Positions 1 through 8,404 of a DNA stretch of 58,703 nt are shown piece after piece. The first letter of the stretch is position 1. Every line of letters begins with the position of its first letter. Made by a program: the position numbers and the translations under genes. Source of the stretch: Alphaproteobacteria bacterium (GTDB taxonomy: Bacteria; Pseudomonadota; Alphaproteobacteria; Elsterales; Elsteraceae); contig RDXE01000045.1 of the NCBI GenBank assembly GCA_004292755.1, forward strand, positions 1 to 58,703, written 5' to 3'. The notes under the pieces are model-generated. The model made no database searches, was not told the origin of the DNA, and worked only from the letters and a program-made list of their open reading frames with translations.

Positions 1-31
1 TACCTCAGCCGCAGCCTGTCCAGCCGCGCGC

Positions 32-1105
32 CTACTCGCTGGTGGAGAAGTCGCCCGGCGCGCCCATCAAGCGATCGGCCACACCGGCGGCGTTCTGGCG
101 CACAGCCCGTTCAATCGCCGCCGCCGTGTCGGGATGCTCGCGCAAGAACGTCTTTGCATTCTCACGGCCCTGCCCGATCCGCTGCCCATCGAAGGAGAAC
201 CAAGCCCCGGACTTGTCGACAATCCCGGCCTTCACGCCGAGGTCAATCAACTCGCCAGTCTTGGAGACGCCTTCACCATACATGATGTCGAACTCCACCA
301 CTCGAAACGGCGGTGCCATCTTGTTCTTCACCACTTTGACCCGCGTCTGGTTGCCAACCACTTGGTCGCGATCCTTGATCGCCCCAATCCGGCGGATATC
401 CAGACGCACCGAGGCATAGAACTTCAGTGCATTGCCGCCCGTGGTGGTCTCGGGGCTGCCAAACATCACCCCGATCTTCTGGCGGATCTGGTTGATGAAG
501 ATCACAAGGCAGCGCGAGCGGCTGATTGACCCCGTCAGCTTGCGCAGCGCTTGGCTCATCAACCGGGCCTGCGCACCGACTTGCGCCTCACCCATCTCGC
601 CCTCCAGCTCGGCCCGAGGCACGAGGGCGGCCACCGAGTCGATAACCAGCAGGTCAATCGCGCCGGACCGCACGAGTGTGTCTGCAATCTCCAGCGCTTG
701 CTCACCGGCATCGGGCTGCGAGATCAGCAGCTCGTCAATGTTGCAGCCGAGCTTGCGCGCATAGCTGGGGTCAAGCGCGTGTTCGGCGTCGACAAAGGCA
801 CAGGTCCCACCAGCCTTTTGCGCCTCAGCAATCGCGTGCAGCGCCAGGGTGGTTTTGCCAGAGGATTCCGGCCCGTAAATCTCGATGATTCGGCCACGCG
901 GCAGACCACCGATGCCGAGGGCGATGTCGAGGCCGAGCGAGCCAGTCGACACCACGTCCGTGTCATCCGCTTGTGGTTTGGCGCCGAGCTTCATGATCGA
1001 ACCCTTGCCGAAGGCACGTTCGATCTGTCCGAGGGCGGCTTCCAGAGCCTTGGTCTTATCCATGTTGCCCGAGTTCTCGATGAGGCGGAGTTGTGCCGCG
1101 GTCAT
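32..1105 (-). CDS. recA: RecA recombinase
   Basis: RecA forms filaments on single-stranded DNA, catalyses homologous strand exchange and triggers LexA self-cleavage in the SOS response. The 357-residue product shows the classic N-terminus ([20 protein letters not shown]) and a Walker A GPESSGKT at about residues 78-85. It also has the DNA-binding loop region [16 protein letters not shown] and an acidic-ended C-terminus, at full family length. The first ATG is preceded by AAGGGG. The internal ATG at 1063 (MDKTKAL) is the start used by many relatives and cannot be excluded. The gene stands alone, with the flagellar operon ending just upstream, and an SOS box lies about 90 bp before the start. 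Confidence 0.98.
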   Translation of the reverse strand: MTAAQLRLIENSGNMDKTKALEAALGQIERAFGKGSIMKLGAKPQADDTDVVSTGSLGLDIALGIGGLPRGRIIEIYGPESSGKTTLALHAIAEAQKAGGTCAFVDAEHALDPSYARKLGCNIDELLISQPDAGEQALEIADTLVRSGAIDLLVIDSVAALVPRAELEGEMGEAQVGAQARLMSQALRKLTGSISRSRCLVIFINQIRQKIGVMFGSPETTTGGNALKFYASVRLDIRRIGAIKDRDQVVGNQTRVKVVKNKMAPPFRVVEFDIMYGEGVSKTGELIDLGVKAGIVDKSGAWFSFDGQRIGQGRENAKTFLREHPDTAAAIERAVRQNAAGVADRLMGAPGDFSTSE

Positions 1106-1191
1106 GGTGAGCGCCCCTTATTTCATAGCCGACCCGCCTGCGCAACGCAGCGGACAGCGCTCACTGTACCCATTTCGTTCCTGATGGCAAG

Positions 1192-1206
1192 GAACAATTT
1201 TAGAAC
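1192..1206 (-). promoter_or_regulatory. LexA (SOS) box of recA, alphaproteobacterial type
   Basis: The minus strand reads GTTC-TAAAATT-GTTC. This is an exact match to the direct-repeat GTTC-N7-GTTC LexA operator known from Alphaproteobacteria. It sits about 90 bp upstream of the recA start in the only gap between recA and flhB. A second overlapping symmetry, GTTCC-N9-GGAAC (1177-1195), shares its edge. LexA binding is inferred from the motif and the gene. Confidence 0.8.
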
Positions 1207-1213
1207 ATTCGCC

Positions 1214-2287
1214 TCAGCGGATCGCAGCCCGCTTCAAGCGCATGACGTAGCCAATCACCTCAGCCGTCGCCTTGTAGAGATCGGGTGGAATTTCCTGATC
1301 GACCTCAACCAAGCTGTATAGATTGCGAGCCAGTGGCGCATTTTCGACGACTGGAACAAAATTCTCGTAAGCAATATCACGAATACGCTTGGCAACCATG
1401 TCGGTCCCCTTTGCAACAACCAAGGGGGCCCCCATGCTGGACTGATCATATTTTAGCGCCACAGCATAGTGCGTTGGGTTTGTCACCACCACAGTCGCCC
1501 CTGGCACGGCAGCCATCATACGCTTGCGGCTTTTTTCTTGACGAAGCTGCTTCAGGCGCGCCTTAACGTGGGGGTCACCTTCTTGTTGCTTGTACTCTTC
1601 TTTGACCTCCTGCTTCGTCATTCGCAGGTTTTTCAGGTATTCGTAGCGCGCGTAGAGATAGTCGCCAATCGAGATGACCGCGACGACGGCCGTCACCACG
1701 GCCATCAACTTCACCAGCAACCAGAACAGTGAATCCAGGGAATCGCCAATCTCACTGCTGACGTACCGCTCGATTCCAACCAGCTCAGGCCACAACAAAA
1801 ATGTTACCACTGCACCAACAATGGCCATCTTAATGACGCCCTTGACCGTTTCAAATACCATCCGCAGAGAAAACAATCGTTTGAACCCAGCGATCGGATC
1901 AATGCGATCAAGTTTTGGTTCCAATGGGTCTGTGGTCCAGATCAAGCCATGGGTCGCGATGTTAGAAGCGATACCAATGATCACAAACACAGCCAACGGT
2001 ATTGCCATCACCAGTGCAAGATTAATCGTCTGCTCAACCATCAACGACTGGAAGCTAAGATCGTCAATGCGGATCAAGTGCGATTTTTCAACAAAAACGC
2101 GCCCCCACAACGTCACCCATTGCGCCATCAACGCGCCGCCAAATCCCAGCATCAAGGTCGCCGCCAGCAGCATCATAAAGCTGCCGATGTCCTTCGACTG
2201 GATGACGTTACCGCGCTCGCGCGAGTCTTCGATTTTTTTGCCAGATGGCTCTTCCGTTTTGGAATCTGGATCGTTGTCGTCCGCCAT
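1214..2287 (-). CDS. flhB: Flagellar export gate switch protein FlhB
   Basis: FlhB is an inner-membrane component of the flagellar type III export gate, and its self-cleaving cytoplasmic domain switches substrate class from hook to filament. The 357-residue protein has a charged N-terminus, four hydrophobic segments between about residues 30 and 205, and a basic linker. The autocleavage motif NPTH lies at about residues 270-273 (VVVTNPTHYAVALKY). Cleavage between Asn and Pro is known for the family. It is the last gene of the flgB-flgC-fliE-fliQ-fliR-flhB operon, starting 4 bp after fliR ends. A divergent operon carries a second protein resembling its C-terminal domain. Confidence 0.97.
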   Translation of the reverse strand: MADDNDPDSKTEEPSGKKIEDSRERGNVIQSKDIGSFMMLLAATLMLGFGGALMAQWVTLWGRVFVEKSHLIRIDDLSFQSLMVEQTINLALVMAIPLAVFVIIGIASNIATHGLIWTTDPLEPKLDRIDPIAGFKRLFSLRMVFETVKGVIKMAIVGAVVTFLLWPELVGIERYVSSEIGDSLDSLFWLLVKLMAVVTAVVAVISIGDYLYARYEYLKNLRMTKQEVKEEYKQQEGDPHVKARLKQLRQEKSRKRMMAAVPGATVVVTNPTHYAVALKYDQSSMGAPLVVAKGTDMVAKRIRDIAYENFVPVVENAPLARNLYSLVEVDQEIPPDLYKATAEVIGYVMRLKRAAIR

Positions 2288-2291
2288 CGCC

Positions 2292-3065
2292 CTACCTCGG
2301 TGCGAACATGCTGCTGATCACGGTGGCATAGTATTCCAGGAACACCAGCATCATGGAAGAGCTGACCAGCACCAGCAACAGCAAGCCAAGGCCAATCTGC
2401 AGCGGCAAGGTGATGAAGAAAATCTGAATCTGGGGCATCAGACGAGACACCAGCCCGACGCCGACATACATCACAGTGATGAGAATCAAGAACGGTGACG
2501 AGATTTGCACACCGATCAAGAAGGCCTCGCCAATCAAGCGGACAACGAACTCGGTAAAATCTCCCACCGGCGGCAATTGCCCAGGCGTCAGAACACCATA
2601 GGTCGCTGCCAGTGCGCGGATGGTTAAATGGTGCAGGTCGGTTTGGAACATCAACACCATCGCCATCACGGCGAGGTAGACCGAGGGCAAGGCACCCTGG
2701 GTTGAGATCATCGGGTTGAACACAGTGGCACTGGCAAGACCAGATTGAAACGCCACCAGCGTGCCTGCTAACTCCAGCGCACTCATCACCAGGCGAGTGG
2801 CGGTGCCAAAGACAATACCAACCAGAATCTCGCCAATCAGCAAGACGGCAAGATCAAGGGGACCAGCTGGCATTGGTGGCAGCGACGGCGCGATCACCGG
2901 CGTCATTACCAACGCGGTCCCAAGCGCTATCACCAGCCGTGCGCGGGCCAAGACAAAGCTTTCACCAAAGCCGGTCATAAAGGTGAACGCCGTGCCGATC
3001 CGGGCAAAGACCAAGATAAAGTGGAACAGCTGGCCAACCAGCAATTGTTCCAGCCACGATGGCAC
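2292..3065 (-). CDS. fliR: Flagellar export gate protein FliR
   Basis: FliR assembles with FliP and FliQ into the helical export gate at the centre of the flagellar basal body. The 257 residues are almost wholly hydrophobic, with several membrane-spanning stretches. Conserved family features include the FARIGTAFTFMTGFGE region near the N-terminus and GEAFLIGVQISSPFLI in the second half. Translation starts at GTG (PSWLEQLLVG), with AAAGG about 7 bases upstream, 10 bp after the fliQ stop. Tight packing with fliQ and flhB indicates co-translation of the gate subunits. Confidence 0.95.
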   Translation of the reverse strand: MPSWLEQLLVGQLFHFILVFARIGTAFTFMTGFGESFVLARARLVIALGTALVMTPVIAPSLPPMPAGPLDLAVLLIGEILVGIVFGTATRLVMSALELAGTLVAFQSGLASATVFNPMISTQGALPSVYLAVMAMVLMFQTDLHHLTIRALAATYGVLTPGQLPPVGDFTEFVVRLIGEAFLIGVQISSPFLILITVMYVGVGLVSRLMPQIQIFFITLPLQIGLGLLLLVLVSSSMMLVFLEYYATVISSMFAPR

Positions 3066-3075
3066 AGGAGCGCCT

Positions 3076-3342
3076 TTAACCGAGCGAGATGATGCGATCC
3101 ATCACCCGCTCGGTGAAGGTGGTCAGGGTGCGCAGCATGAACGGCAGCAGCACCAGCAGCCCAATAAAGATCACGACGATCTTTGGCACAAAGGTGAGGG
3201 TCATTTCCTGAATCTGAGTCATCGCCTGGAACAGGGCAATGATCAAACCGACCACCATGGCAATCAGCATCAGCGGCGCTGCCACTTGCAGCGTCACCAA
3301 CACAGCCTCGCGCGCAACTTCAAGCGTGATTGCCTCGTTCAC
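3076..3342 (-). CDS. fliQ: Flagellar export gate protein FliQ
   Basis: This small gate subunit has 88 residues and two transmembrane hairpin segments (about residues 13-38 and 50-70). It carries the family-typical sequence VGLIIALFQAMTQIQEMTL between them. FliQ wraps around the FliP/FliR core and takes part in opening the export channel. Length and sequence are fully typical. It lies between fliE and fliR in the operon, with 30 bp to fliE and 10 bp to fliR. Confidence 0.96.
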   Translation of the reverse strand: MNEAITLEVAREAVLVTLQVAAPLMLIAMVVGLIIALFQAMTQIQEMTLTFVPKIVVIFIGLLVLLPFMLRTLTTFTERVMDRIISLG

Positions 3343-3372
3343 CCATCACCCTCCGCAGGATGTGCCGTCCGG

Positions 3373-3696
3373 TTAGATGGGCATCCGCATGATGTCTTGG
3401 TAGGCGGAGACCACGCGGTCACGGATCGAGACCACGGTTTGCAGGGTCACTTCGGCGTTGGCAACAGCAGTCACCACTTCCGCCAACTCTGCTTTGCCAT
3501 TGACAGCCTGACGGCTCATCGTTTCGGCAGCGAGGCCAGTGTTGTAGGCGGTTTCAGCACCTTGCTGCACCAGTTCGCCAAAGCTGGCAGGGCCAGCCGA
3601 GAAGGGCGAAGCCGTCGGCGCCATCGGCTCCGGCTGGGGTGTAGCGGCGCGGGCCGTGTTGGAATAGGCAGCGATTGCGCTGTTGATGGAGCTCAT
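3373..3696 (-). CDS. fliE: Flagellar hook-basal body protein FliE
   Basis: FliE is the adaptor between the MS ring/export gate and the proximal rod, and is exported through the type III gate. The 107-residue protein has a low-complexity Ala/Ser/Thr-rich N-terminus. Its helical C-terminal half carries family landmarks: FGELVQQGAETAY, GKAELAEVVTAVANAEVTLQ and the terminal RDRVVSAYQDIMRMPI. There is no signal peptide, as expected for a flagellar type III substrate. It sits between flgC and fliQ, the usual alphaproteobacterial order. Confidence 0.95.
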   Translation of the reverse strand: MSSINSAIAAYSNTARAATPQPEPMAPTASPFSAGPASFGELVQQGAETAYNTGLAAETMSRQAVNGKAELAEVVTAVANAEVTLQTVVSIRDRVVSAYQDIMRMPI

Positions 3697-3728
3697 GGGT
3701 CAGCCTCCTCAGGCGAACAGGGGGGCGA

Positions 3729-4145
3729 TTAGCCGCGCAGGATGTCGAGCGTGCGCTGGGCCATCGACCGAGACGTTTCGATCACCGTCAGGTTGGCTTC
3801 GTAGGAGCGCTGAGCCTCCCGCATGTCCGTCGCTTCGATCAAGCTGTTGACATTGGGGGTCAGCACATAGCCGTCCTGGTTGGCGGCGGGGTGGCCCGGC
3901 TCGAACCGCAGCTCAAAGTCAGATTGATCCGGGCGGATGCGGTCCACACGAACAGTCTGCGCTTGCAGCTCCCGATCCAGGGCATTCTTGAAAGTAACGG
4001 TCTTGCGGCGATAGGGCTCCCCACCTGGGGTTTGGGAGGTGCTATCGGCATTGGCCAGATTCTCAGAGATCACCTTGATGCGCGCGCCTTGAGCCTTCAT
4101 GCCCGAGGCTGCCACCTGCATCGCTGTGCGAAGATCGCTCGACAT
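3729..4145 (-). CDS. flgC: Flagellar proximal rod protein FlgC
   Basis: FlgC is a proximal rod subunit of the basal body. The 138-residue sequence begins with the axial-protein signature, including ASGMKAQGARIKVISENLAN at about residues 13-32. It ends with the helical SYEANLTVIETSRSMAQRTL motif that packs in the rod. It contains the NVNSLIEATDMREAQRSYEAN stretch in shortened form typical of FlgC and has no cleavable signal. It is encoded 24 bp downstream of flgB in the same operon. Confidence 0.96.
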   Translation of the reverse strand: MSSDLRTAMQVAASGMKAQGARIKVISENLANADSTSQTPGGEPYRRKTVTFKNALDRELQAQTVRVDRIRPDQSDFELRFEPGHPAANQDGYVLTPNVNSLIEATDMREAQRSYEANLTVIETSRSMAQRTLDILRG

Positions 4146-4169
4146 ACCTGCCCTCCTTCCAGCCCAACT

Positions 4170-4571
4170 CTAGCGAACGGCAACCGCCATGCGCATCATG
4201 TCCAGGTACTTGCGATAGAGTGCCGACGTCGTGCCAAATTCGCCTTGGGTCTCGGCCAATTTCAGCATCTGGTCTTCGAGCACCACACCATTGCCGTCCG
4301 GCGCGGTTTCGAACGGGCGCCGATCCTTGTCGACAACAAAGCGGGGCTGCGGTGAGGCTGGCGGCAAATGACCCGCCTGGGTCATCGCCGGGCGCACGCG
4401 CTGCTGCTCCATCCGGTACACTTCAGCGAAGTTCACCGGCTTCAAATCGGACGGGCGATAGTTCGGCGTGTCAGCATTGGCGATGTTCTGCGCCAGCACC
4501 TTCTGCCGCTCCGTAAGGTAGCCCATGCGGTCCTGCATCATGCGGAACAGCGGCTGACGGGCGAGATCCAT
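4170..4571 (-). CDS. flgB: Flagellar proximal rod protein FlgB
   Basis: FlgB is the first axial rod protein above FliE. The start at MDLARQPLFRMMQDRMGYL gives 133 residues, the usual size, and has GGAG 9 bases upstream. A longer frame from 4661 lacks such support and would add 30 atypical residues. The N-terminus has the FlgB signature QKVLAQNIANADTPNYRPSD. The C-terminus has LYRKYLDMMRMAVAVR. As first gene of the operon, its 5' region contains a 14-bp palindrome that may be an operator. Confidence 0.94.
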   Translation of the reverse strand: MDLARQPLFRMMQDRMGYLTERQKVLAQNIANADTPNYRPSDLKPVNFAEVYRMEQQRVRPAMTQAGHLPPASPQPRFVVDKDRRPFETAPDGNGVVLEDQMLKLAETQGEFGTTSALYRKYLDMMRMAVAVR

Positions 4572-4596
4572 GGCGGCAGACTCCGGACAAACCTTC

Positions 4597-4610
4597 GTGA
4601 CGATCGTCAC
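4597..4610. promoter_or_regulatory. Perfect 14-bp palindrome upstream of flgB
   Basis: GTGACGATCGTCAC is a perfect palindrome 26 bp before the flgB start, in the 221-bp gap between two divergent flagellar operons. Such symmetry suits a dimeric regulator or a leader hairpin. No known factor is recognised, and no sigma-54 -24/-12 pair of correct spacing was found in this gap. Confidence 0.35.
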
Positions 4611-4792
4611 AATACCTGCCTCCGCCCCGCCGCGAAAGAGGCAAATTTTGCCGAGATGCACGATTTTTCAATGGGTTTCAGGCGATCCTTCGCACGGCAC
4701 ACGCAGTCTCTTGCATCAAGACGCAGAAACCGCAACAATTCAAACGCTTGCAGGCGACGGTTGATGCTGTCTGCAGGCAGAAGGGACAGCCG

Positions 4793-5095
4793 ATGACCGA
4801 GGACAGCGAACCTGAGCGCCGACAGCGTCGCCCGATTGCGGTTGCGGTCAAGCATGAGTGGGGCGAAGTGCCAACGGTTGTCGCCTCTGGCAAAGGTGCC
4901 CTGGCAGAGAAGATTTTGGAAATAGCCTTCGCCACTGGCATCAAGGTGCGCGAAGATGCCGACCTTGCGCAGTTGTTGCAGGCGGTGGAACTGGATGCCC
5001 CGATCCCGCTCGAGGCGTTTGAGGCAGTCGCAGAAATCCTGAACTATCTTTATGCTGCGAATGCAGCTGCTGGCCCTGGACGACGTCAACCATGA
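4793..5095 (+). CDS. FlhB C-terminal-domain-like protein (FlhX/YlqH type)
   Basis: The 100-residue protein resembles only the cytoplasmic domain of FlhB. It includes IAVAVKHEWGEVPTVVASGKGALAEKI in shortened form, followed by AFATGIKVREDADLAQLL and AVELDAPIPLEAFEAVAEIL, which match FlhB segments after the cleavage site. The NPTH autocleavage motif is absent. Proteins of this kind (FlhX, YlqH) are known near flagellar genes; in Campylobacter FlhX can partly replace the cleaved FlhB C-domain. The start has AAGGGA 7 bases upstream. The gene leads an operon with an unknown gene, fliO and fliP and overlaps the next gene by 4 bp, so a role at the export gate is inferred. Confidence 0.85.
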   Translation: MTEDSEPERRQRRPIAVAVKHEWGEVPTVVASGKGALAEKILEIAFATGIKVREDADLAQLLQAVELDAPIPLEAFEAVAEILNYLYAANAAAGPGRRQP

Positions 5096-5496
5096 CCTCC
5101 CCGCCCGATCCCCCCTCTGACGCCACACACTCGCCCCAGACGGCGCCACCTGTTCCAGACCCAGGCACCACTGAGGCACGGGCTCAGCAGACGGCGGTTG
5201 ATCCCCGTGCCGTTCTTGCGGCGCTGGATCGTTTGGTTGGCGATATTGAAGGCTTGGGCAAGCGGTTGGCGGACGGGATGCCGGTCAACTGCGCCGGGCT
5301 GGACGCCAAAGTTGCCGTGCTGTGTCAGGTGGCCGAGCAGATGGCCAGCCGTGACGCAGAACCTATCGTCGCCCGGCTGGCCAAGCTGGTAGCGGCACTC
5401 GATGCGTTGGGGGAGCGTTTGCAACGCACCGGCGCCCTAGAGCCACGGGTTGGGGCGCGCGCCGTTGCTGGCGCCTACGCCGCCCGCTCAGGCTAG
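5092..5496 (+). CDS. Hypothetical protein in the flhX-fliO-fliP operon
   Basis: This 134-residue protein is not recognised. The first 40 residues are Pro/Thr/Ala-rich and probably disordered. Residues 40-115 are Leu/Ala-rich and predicted helical (PRAVLAALDRLVGDIEGLGK, then LAKLVAALDALGERL), possibly a coiled coil. There is a single cysteine (VNCAGLD) in addition to one in VAVLCQV. There is no membrane segment or signal peptide. The start overlaps the preceding stop as ATGA, and fliO begins 21 bp after the stop, so co-expression with export-gate genes is likely. A cytoplasmic export-apparatus accessory role is only inferred from position. Confidence 0.7.
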   Translation: MTSPPDPPSDATHSPQTAPPVPDPGTTEARAQQTAVDPRAVLAALDRLVGDIEGLGKRLADGMPVNCAGLDAKVAVLCQVAEQMASRDAEPIVARLAKLVAALDALGERLQRTGALEPRVGARAVAGAYAARSG

Positions 5497-5517
5497 CCGC
5501 TACGGAGACCGCACGTC

Positions 5518-5871
5518 GTGGACCTGATCAATCTGTTCCAGTATCTTGCAGCCCTGGCCCTCGTCTTGGCGCTGCTGGTCGGCCTTGCCTGGGTGGTGCG
5601 CCGGGCTGGCTTCGCCCAAGTGACCCGCCCTGCCCGCGGCAAGCGCCGGTTGGAGGTGCTGGAAGTGCTGCCGCTGGACCCCAAACGGCGCTTGATGTTG
5701 GTGCGGTGCGATGCCGAAGCGCATCTGCTGCTTCTAGGTCAGGACGGCGATCTGGTGATCCAACGCGGCATCGCCCACCCCCGGTTTGAGCTGCCGAGCG
5801 CTGACGCCAGCGCCTTGAAACCCCTCGACAAGCAGAGTGACAAACCTGCCGAGGCAGAGGTGTCGCCATGA
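5518..5871 (+). CDS. fliO: Flagellar biosynthesis protein FliO
   Basis: FliO is a small membrane scaffold that promotes FliP/FliR gate assembly. The 117-residue protein starts at GTG with GGAG upstream. It has a single N-terminal transmembrane helix (about residues 8-28) and a basic patch (RPARGKRRLEVLEVLPLDPK). The cytoplasmic beta-rich region RRLMLVRCDAEAHLLLLG is characteristic of FliO. The C-terminal tail is charged and low-complexity. It overlaps fliP by 4 bp, the standard coupling for these genes. Confidence 0.92.
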   Translation: MDLINLFQYLAALALVLALLVGLAWVVRRAGFAQVTRPARGKRRLEVLEVLPLDPKRRLMLVRCDAEAHLLLLGQDGDLVIQRGIAHPRFELPSADASALKPLDKQSDKPAEAEVSP

Positions 5872-6629
5872 GCCGTCGCCGCTGGGGCCTGATTGCCGCT
5901 TTGGGTGGCGTGATGCTGACTGGTGCCTGGGCATGGTTCGCCCCGGCTGCCGTGGCGCAGAGCCTGACGCTGGACTTGGGCGATGGTGGCGGGTCCACCA
6001 CCGCCCGTATCGTGCAGCTGATGGGCTTGCTGACGGTTCTGTCGCTGGCACCGTCCATTCTGGTGATGGTGACATCGTTCACCCGCATCGTGGTGGTCTT
6101 GTCGTTCTTGCGCACCGCGATTGGTGCCCAGCAGGCACCACCAAACTCCGTGCTGATCAGCCTCGCGCTGTTCCTGACGGCGTTTATCATGGCCCCCACC
6201 TTAGAGGCGGCCTATCAGAATGGCATTCGGCCCTTGATCGCGGAGGAGATCTCGGAAGGCGAGGCGTTCACACGCACGGTCGCCCCGTTCCGGGAATTCA
6301 TGCTGTCCCACACCCGCGAGCGCGACATCCGGCTGTTCCTTGATCTCAGCCGCTCCGGTCCCGTTGCAACGCCGGCCGACACGCCGCTGCAAGTGTTGAT
6401 TCCCGCTTTCATGATCTCGGAGCTGCGGCGCGCGTTTGAAATCGGTTTCTTGCTGTTCCTGCCGTTCCTGATCATCGACATGGTGGTGGCATCCATTCTG
6501 ATGGCCATGGGCATGATGATGCTGCCGCCCATCATCATCAGCTTGCCGTTCAAGCTGATCTTCTTTGTGCTGGTCGATGGCTGGTTCCTCGTCGCTGGCA
6601 GTTTGGTGCAGAGTTATCGCCTGCCCTAA
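5868..6629 (+). CDS. fliP: Flagellar export gate protein FliP
   Basis: FliP forms the pentameric core of the flagellar export gate. The 253-residue protein has a cleavable signal peptide (hydrophobic residues about 8-27, ending AAVAQS), which is normal for FliP. Conserved sequences follow: FTRIVVVLSFLRTAIGAQQA, PPNSVLISLALFLTAFIMAP, then MISELRRAFEIGFLLFLPF and MMLPPIIISLPFKLIFFVLV. It is the last gene of the four-gene plus-strand operon and converges with a GGDEF-domain gene 50 bp downstream. Confidence 0.97.
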   Translation: MSRRRWGLIAALGGVMLTGAWAWFAPAAVAQSLTLDLGDGGGSTTARIVQLMGLLTVLSLAPSILVMVTSFTRIVVVLSFLRTAIGAQQAPPNSVLISLALFLTAFIMAPTLEAAYQNGIRPLIAEEISEGEAFTRTVAPFREFMLSHTRERDIRLFLDLSRSGPVATPADTPLQVLIPAFMISELRRAFEIGFLLFLPFLIIDMVVASILMAMGMMMLPPIIISLPFKLIFFVLVDGWFLVAGSLVQSYRLP

Positions 6630-6679
6630 CTGCTCCGGTCCCACCAACTGAGGTGTTGGCGTGATCAGCCGTGCGGCTG

Positions 6680-8338
6680 TCAGAGGCTGGGATCTGTCTC
6701 GTCGACAGGTTGGGCGCGGGTGGTCGAGACGACGACGCGCCCGCCTCCCGCCACCTTGGCCTCGTGCATTGCCGCGTTGGCCTGGCGCAGGAGACTGGAG
6801 GCCGTTTCCGCATGCAGCGGAAAGGCGGCGATGCCGATGCTGACACTGATTGTCACCGGGGTGCCGACCAGACGGAATGGCTCCGCCAGGGAGACGCTAA
6901 ACCGGCTCGCCGCGCGCTGCGCTGCCTGCTCCCCCTCATCCAGGCGTGAGCCGCCGCGCAGCAGCACCACAAACTCATCCCCGCCAACACGGCCAACAAG
7001 GTCGGCACCGCGCGCGACCTTCCGCAGTCGACCCGCCACTTCCCGCAGCATCTGATCGCCAATCCCGGTGCCGTGACGGTCATTGATGGCCTTGAACTGA
7101 TCAAGACCCATGTAGACCACCCAGACCGAGCGACCCTCCCGCCGGGCCAGATCGATCTCTCCCGCCAGAAGCTCTTCCAGCGACCGTCGATTGTGCAGGT
7201 TGGTCAGCGCGTCATGGCGGGCGTCTTGCTCGGCCATCGTCTTGAGCCGTGCCAATTCATCCCGTTCGCCCGACAAGTCTCGGGTCAATGCCCGCAGCTC
7301 TGCCTCCAGCTGGCGACGCTGGGTGACGTCCAGCATCCAGAGCGCGATGGTCTGACCGCCGACATGCTCAAAGCGCGACAGATGGACAACGGCGTAGATC
7401 GGGCTGCCATCGGGGCGCTGCAGGACGACTTCCAGGTCGCGCACGGGGGCGGTGATGGTTTGGCGCACAGCATCGCGCACCATTTGGGGCACCGTAAACA
7501 GCCGCTCCGGCGTCACGGTTGCCATATCCTCCACCTTCAAGCCCATCACCTGCAGGAAGCGCTTGTTGACGTATCGGAACGCCGTCAACTCGGGCACCAC
7601 CAGGGCCAGCGGCATCGGCCCATCGTCCAGCAATGTGCTCATGCTTGTTTCGGAGAATCGCTGGGAGGATCGACAGGCACCGATGACGAACAAGTTGTGG
7701 CGACGCGCGCAATCGAGCCGTCGGCTCGCGTCCGCCCCCAATGGCATGACCGCAGGCCAGTGGGGAAAGCCCGGCAATCCCGTGTTCGCGACCAGGAAGC
7801 CTTCGATCACGCCATCACGCCCGCGGATCGGACGGATCAATCGTGTCCAGGTGCGGGTGGCGAACTGCGGGGCGGTGATGTTTTCAGTGTACAGCACACG
7901 CCCGGTCTCGGCACTCGCGCGGTAACCAGCCAGATAGTAGGAGGCGATTGCCGTCCGCGCCACCCAGTCGCCCTGGCGCATGCCTGTCAGGTTGACACGG
8001 CTGGCCGCCTGAATGCCCGCTCCATAATGCTCGTAAAAAACGTCCGCACCGTCATCCACGATGCGCAGAACCACCAGTTGCTCCAGCAGGGTCGCATGCT
8101 CCGCCTTCAGTTGGGCGAGGCAACCATCCACCCCCGCCTCCAGCAGCTGGGTCGGCAGGCGCGAAATGGCAATCAGCACGGGATCGGGCAAATCGGCGGG
8201 ATCGGGATCCCAACAGACGTACAAGGCCTCGGGGTCAAGCGAGGGCGAGATCGATCCAACATTTGCAGACCAGTCTGCGATCATGCGCGCCTGGATGCGC
8301 GCGATGACGGCAGATGCGGCGGGGGTCAGAGAGGTCAT
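6680..8338 (-). CDS. PAS-PAS-GGDEF diguanylate cyclase
   Basis: This is a probable c-di-GMP synthase of 552 residues. The N-terminal third (about 60-185) looks like a PAS-type sensor (FYEHYGAGIQ, NLTGMRQGDW). A second PAS domain (about 235-350) ends in ALWMLDVTQRRQLEAELRAL. A short coiled linker leads to a C-terminal GGDEF domain that begins DALTNLHNRRSLEELL. The active-site motif is intact (GRVGGDEFVVLLRGG). The product-inhibition I-site RxxD is present as RGAD exactly five residues before GGDEF, predicting feedback control. No transmembrane segment is visible, so it is likely cytosolic. Nearness to flagellar genes suggests a motility input; the ligand is unknown. Confidence 0.93.
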   Translation of the reverse strand: MTSLTPAASAVIARIQARMIADWSANVGSISPSLDPEALYVCWDPDPADLPDPVLIAISRLPTQLLEAGVDGCLAQLKAEHATLLEQLVVLRIVDDGADVFYEHYGAGIQAASRVNLTGMRQGDWVARTAIASYYLAGYRASAETGRVLYTENITAPQFATRTWTRLIRPIRGRDGVIEGFLVANTGLPGFPHWPAVMPLGADASRRLDCARRHNLFVIGACRSSQRFSETSMSTLLDDGPMPLALVVPELTAFRYVNKRFLQVMGLKVEDMATVTPERLFTVPQMVRDAVRQTITAPVRDLEVVLQRPDGSPIYAVVHLSRFEHVGGQTIALWMLDVTQRRQLEAELRALTRDLSGERDELARLKTMAEQDARHDALTNLHNRRSLEELLAGEIDLARREGRSVWVVYMGLDQFKAINDRHGTGIGDQMLREVAGRLRKVARGADLVGRVGGDEFVVLLRGGSRLDEGEQAAQRAASRFSVSLAEPFRLVGTPVTISVSIGIAAFPLHAETASSLLRQANAAMHEAKVAGGGRVVVSTTRAQPVDETDPSL

Positions 8339-8404
8339 GGCGCGTCATCCTGTTGGGACGACCCGGCCCACGCAACCCAAAAACCCGCCGCACTACAATA
8401 GGGT

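Noticed and set aside
4625-4670. Possible -24/-12 element for flgB (CGGCAAAATTTGCC)
   Set aside because: GG-to-GC spacing is 8 bp rather than 10; it is a simple short inverted repeat.
6644-6659. Hairpin CCAAC-N6-GTTGG between fliP and the GGDEF gene
   Set aside because: Only a 5-bp stem and no T-run; too weak to list as a terminator.
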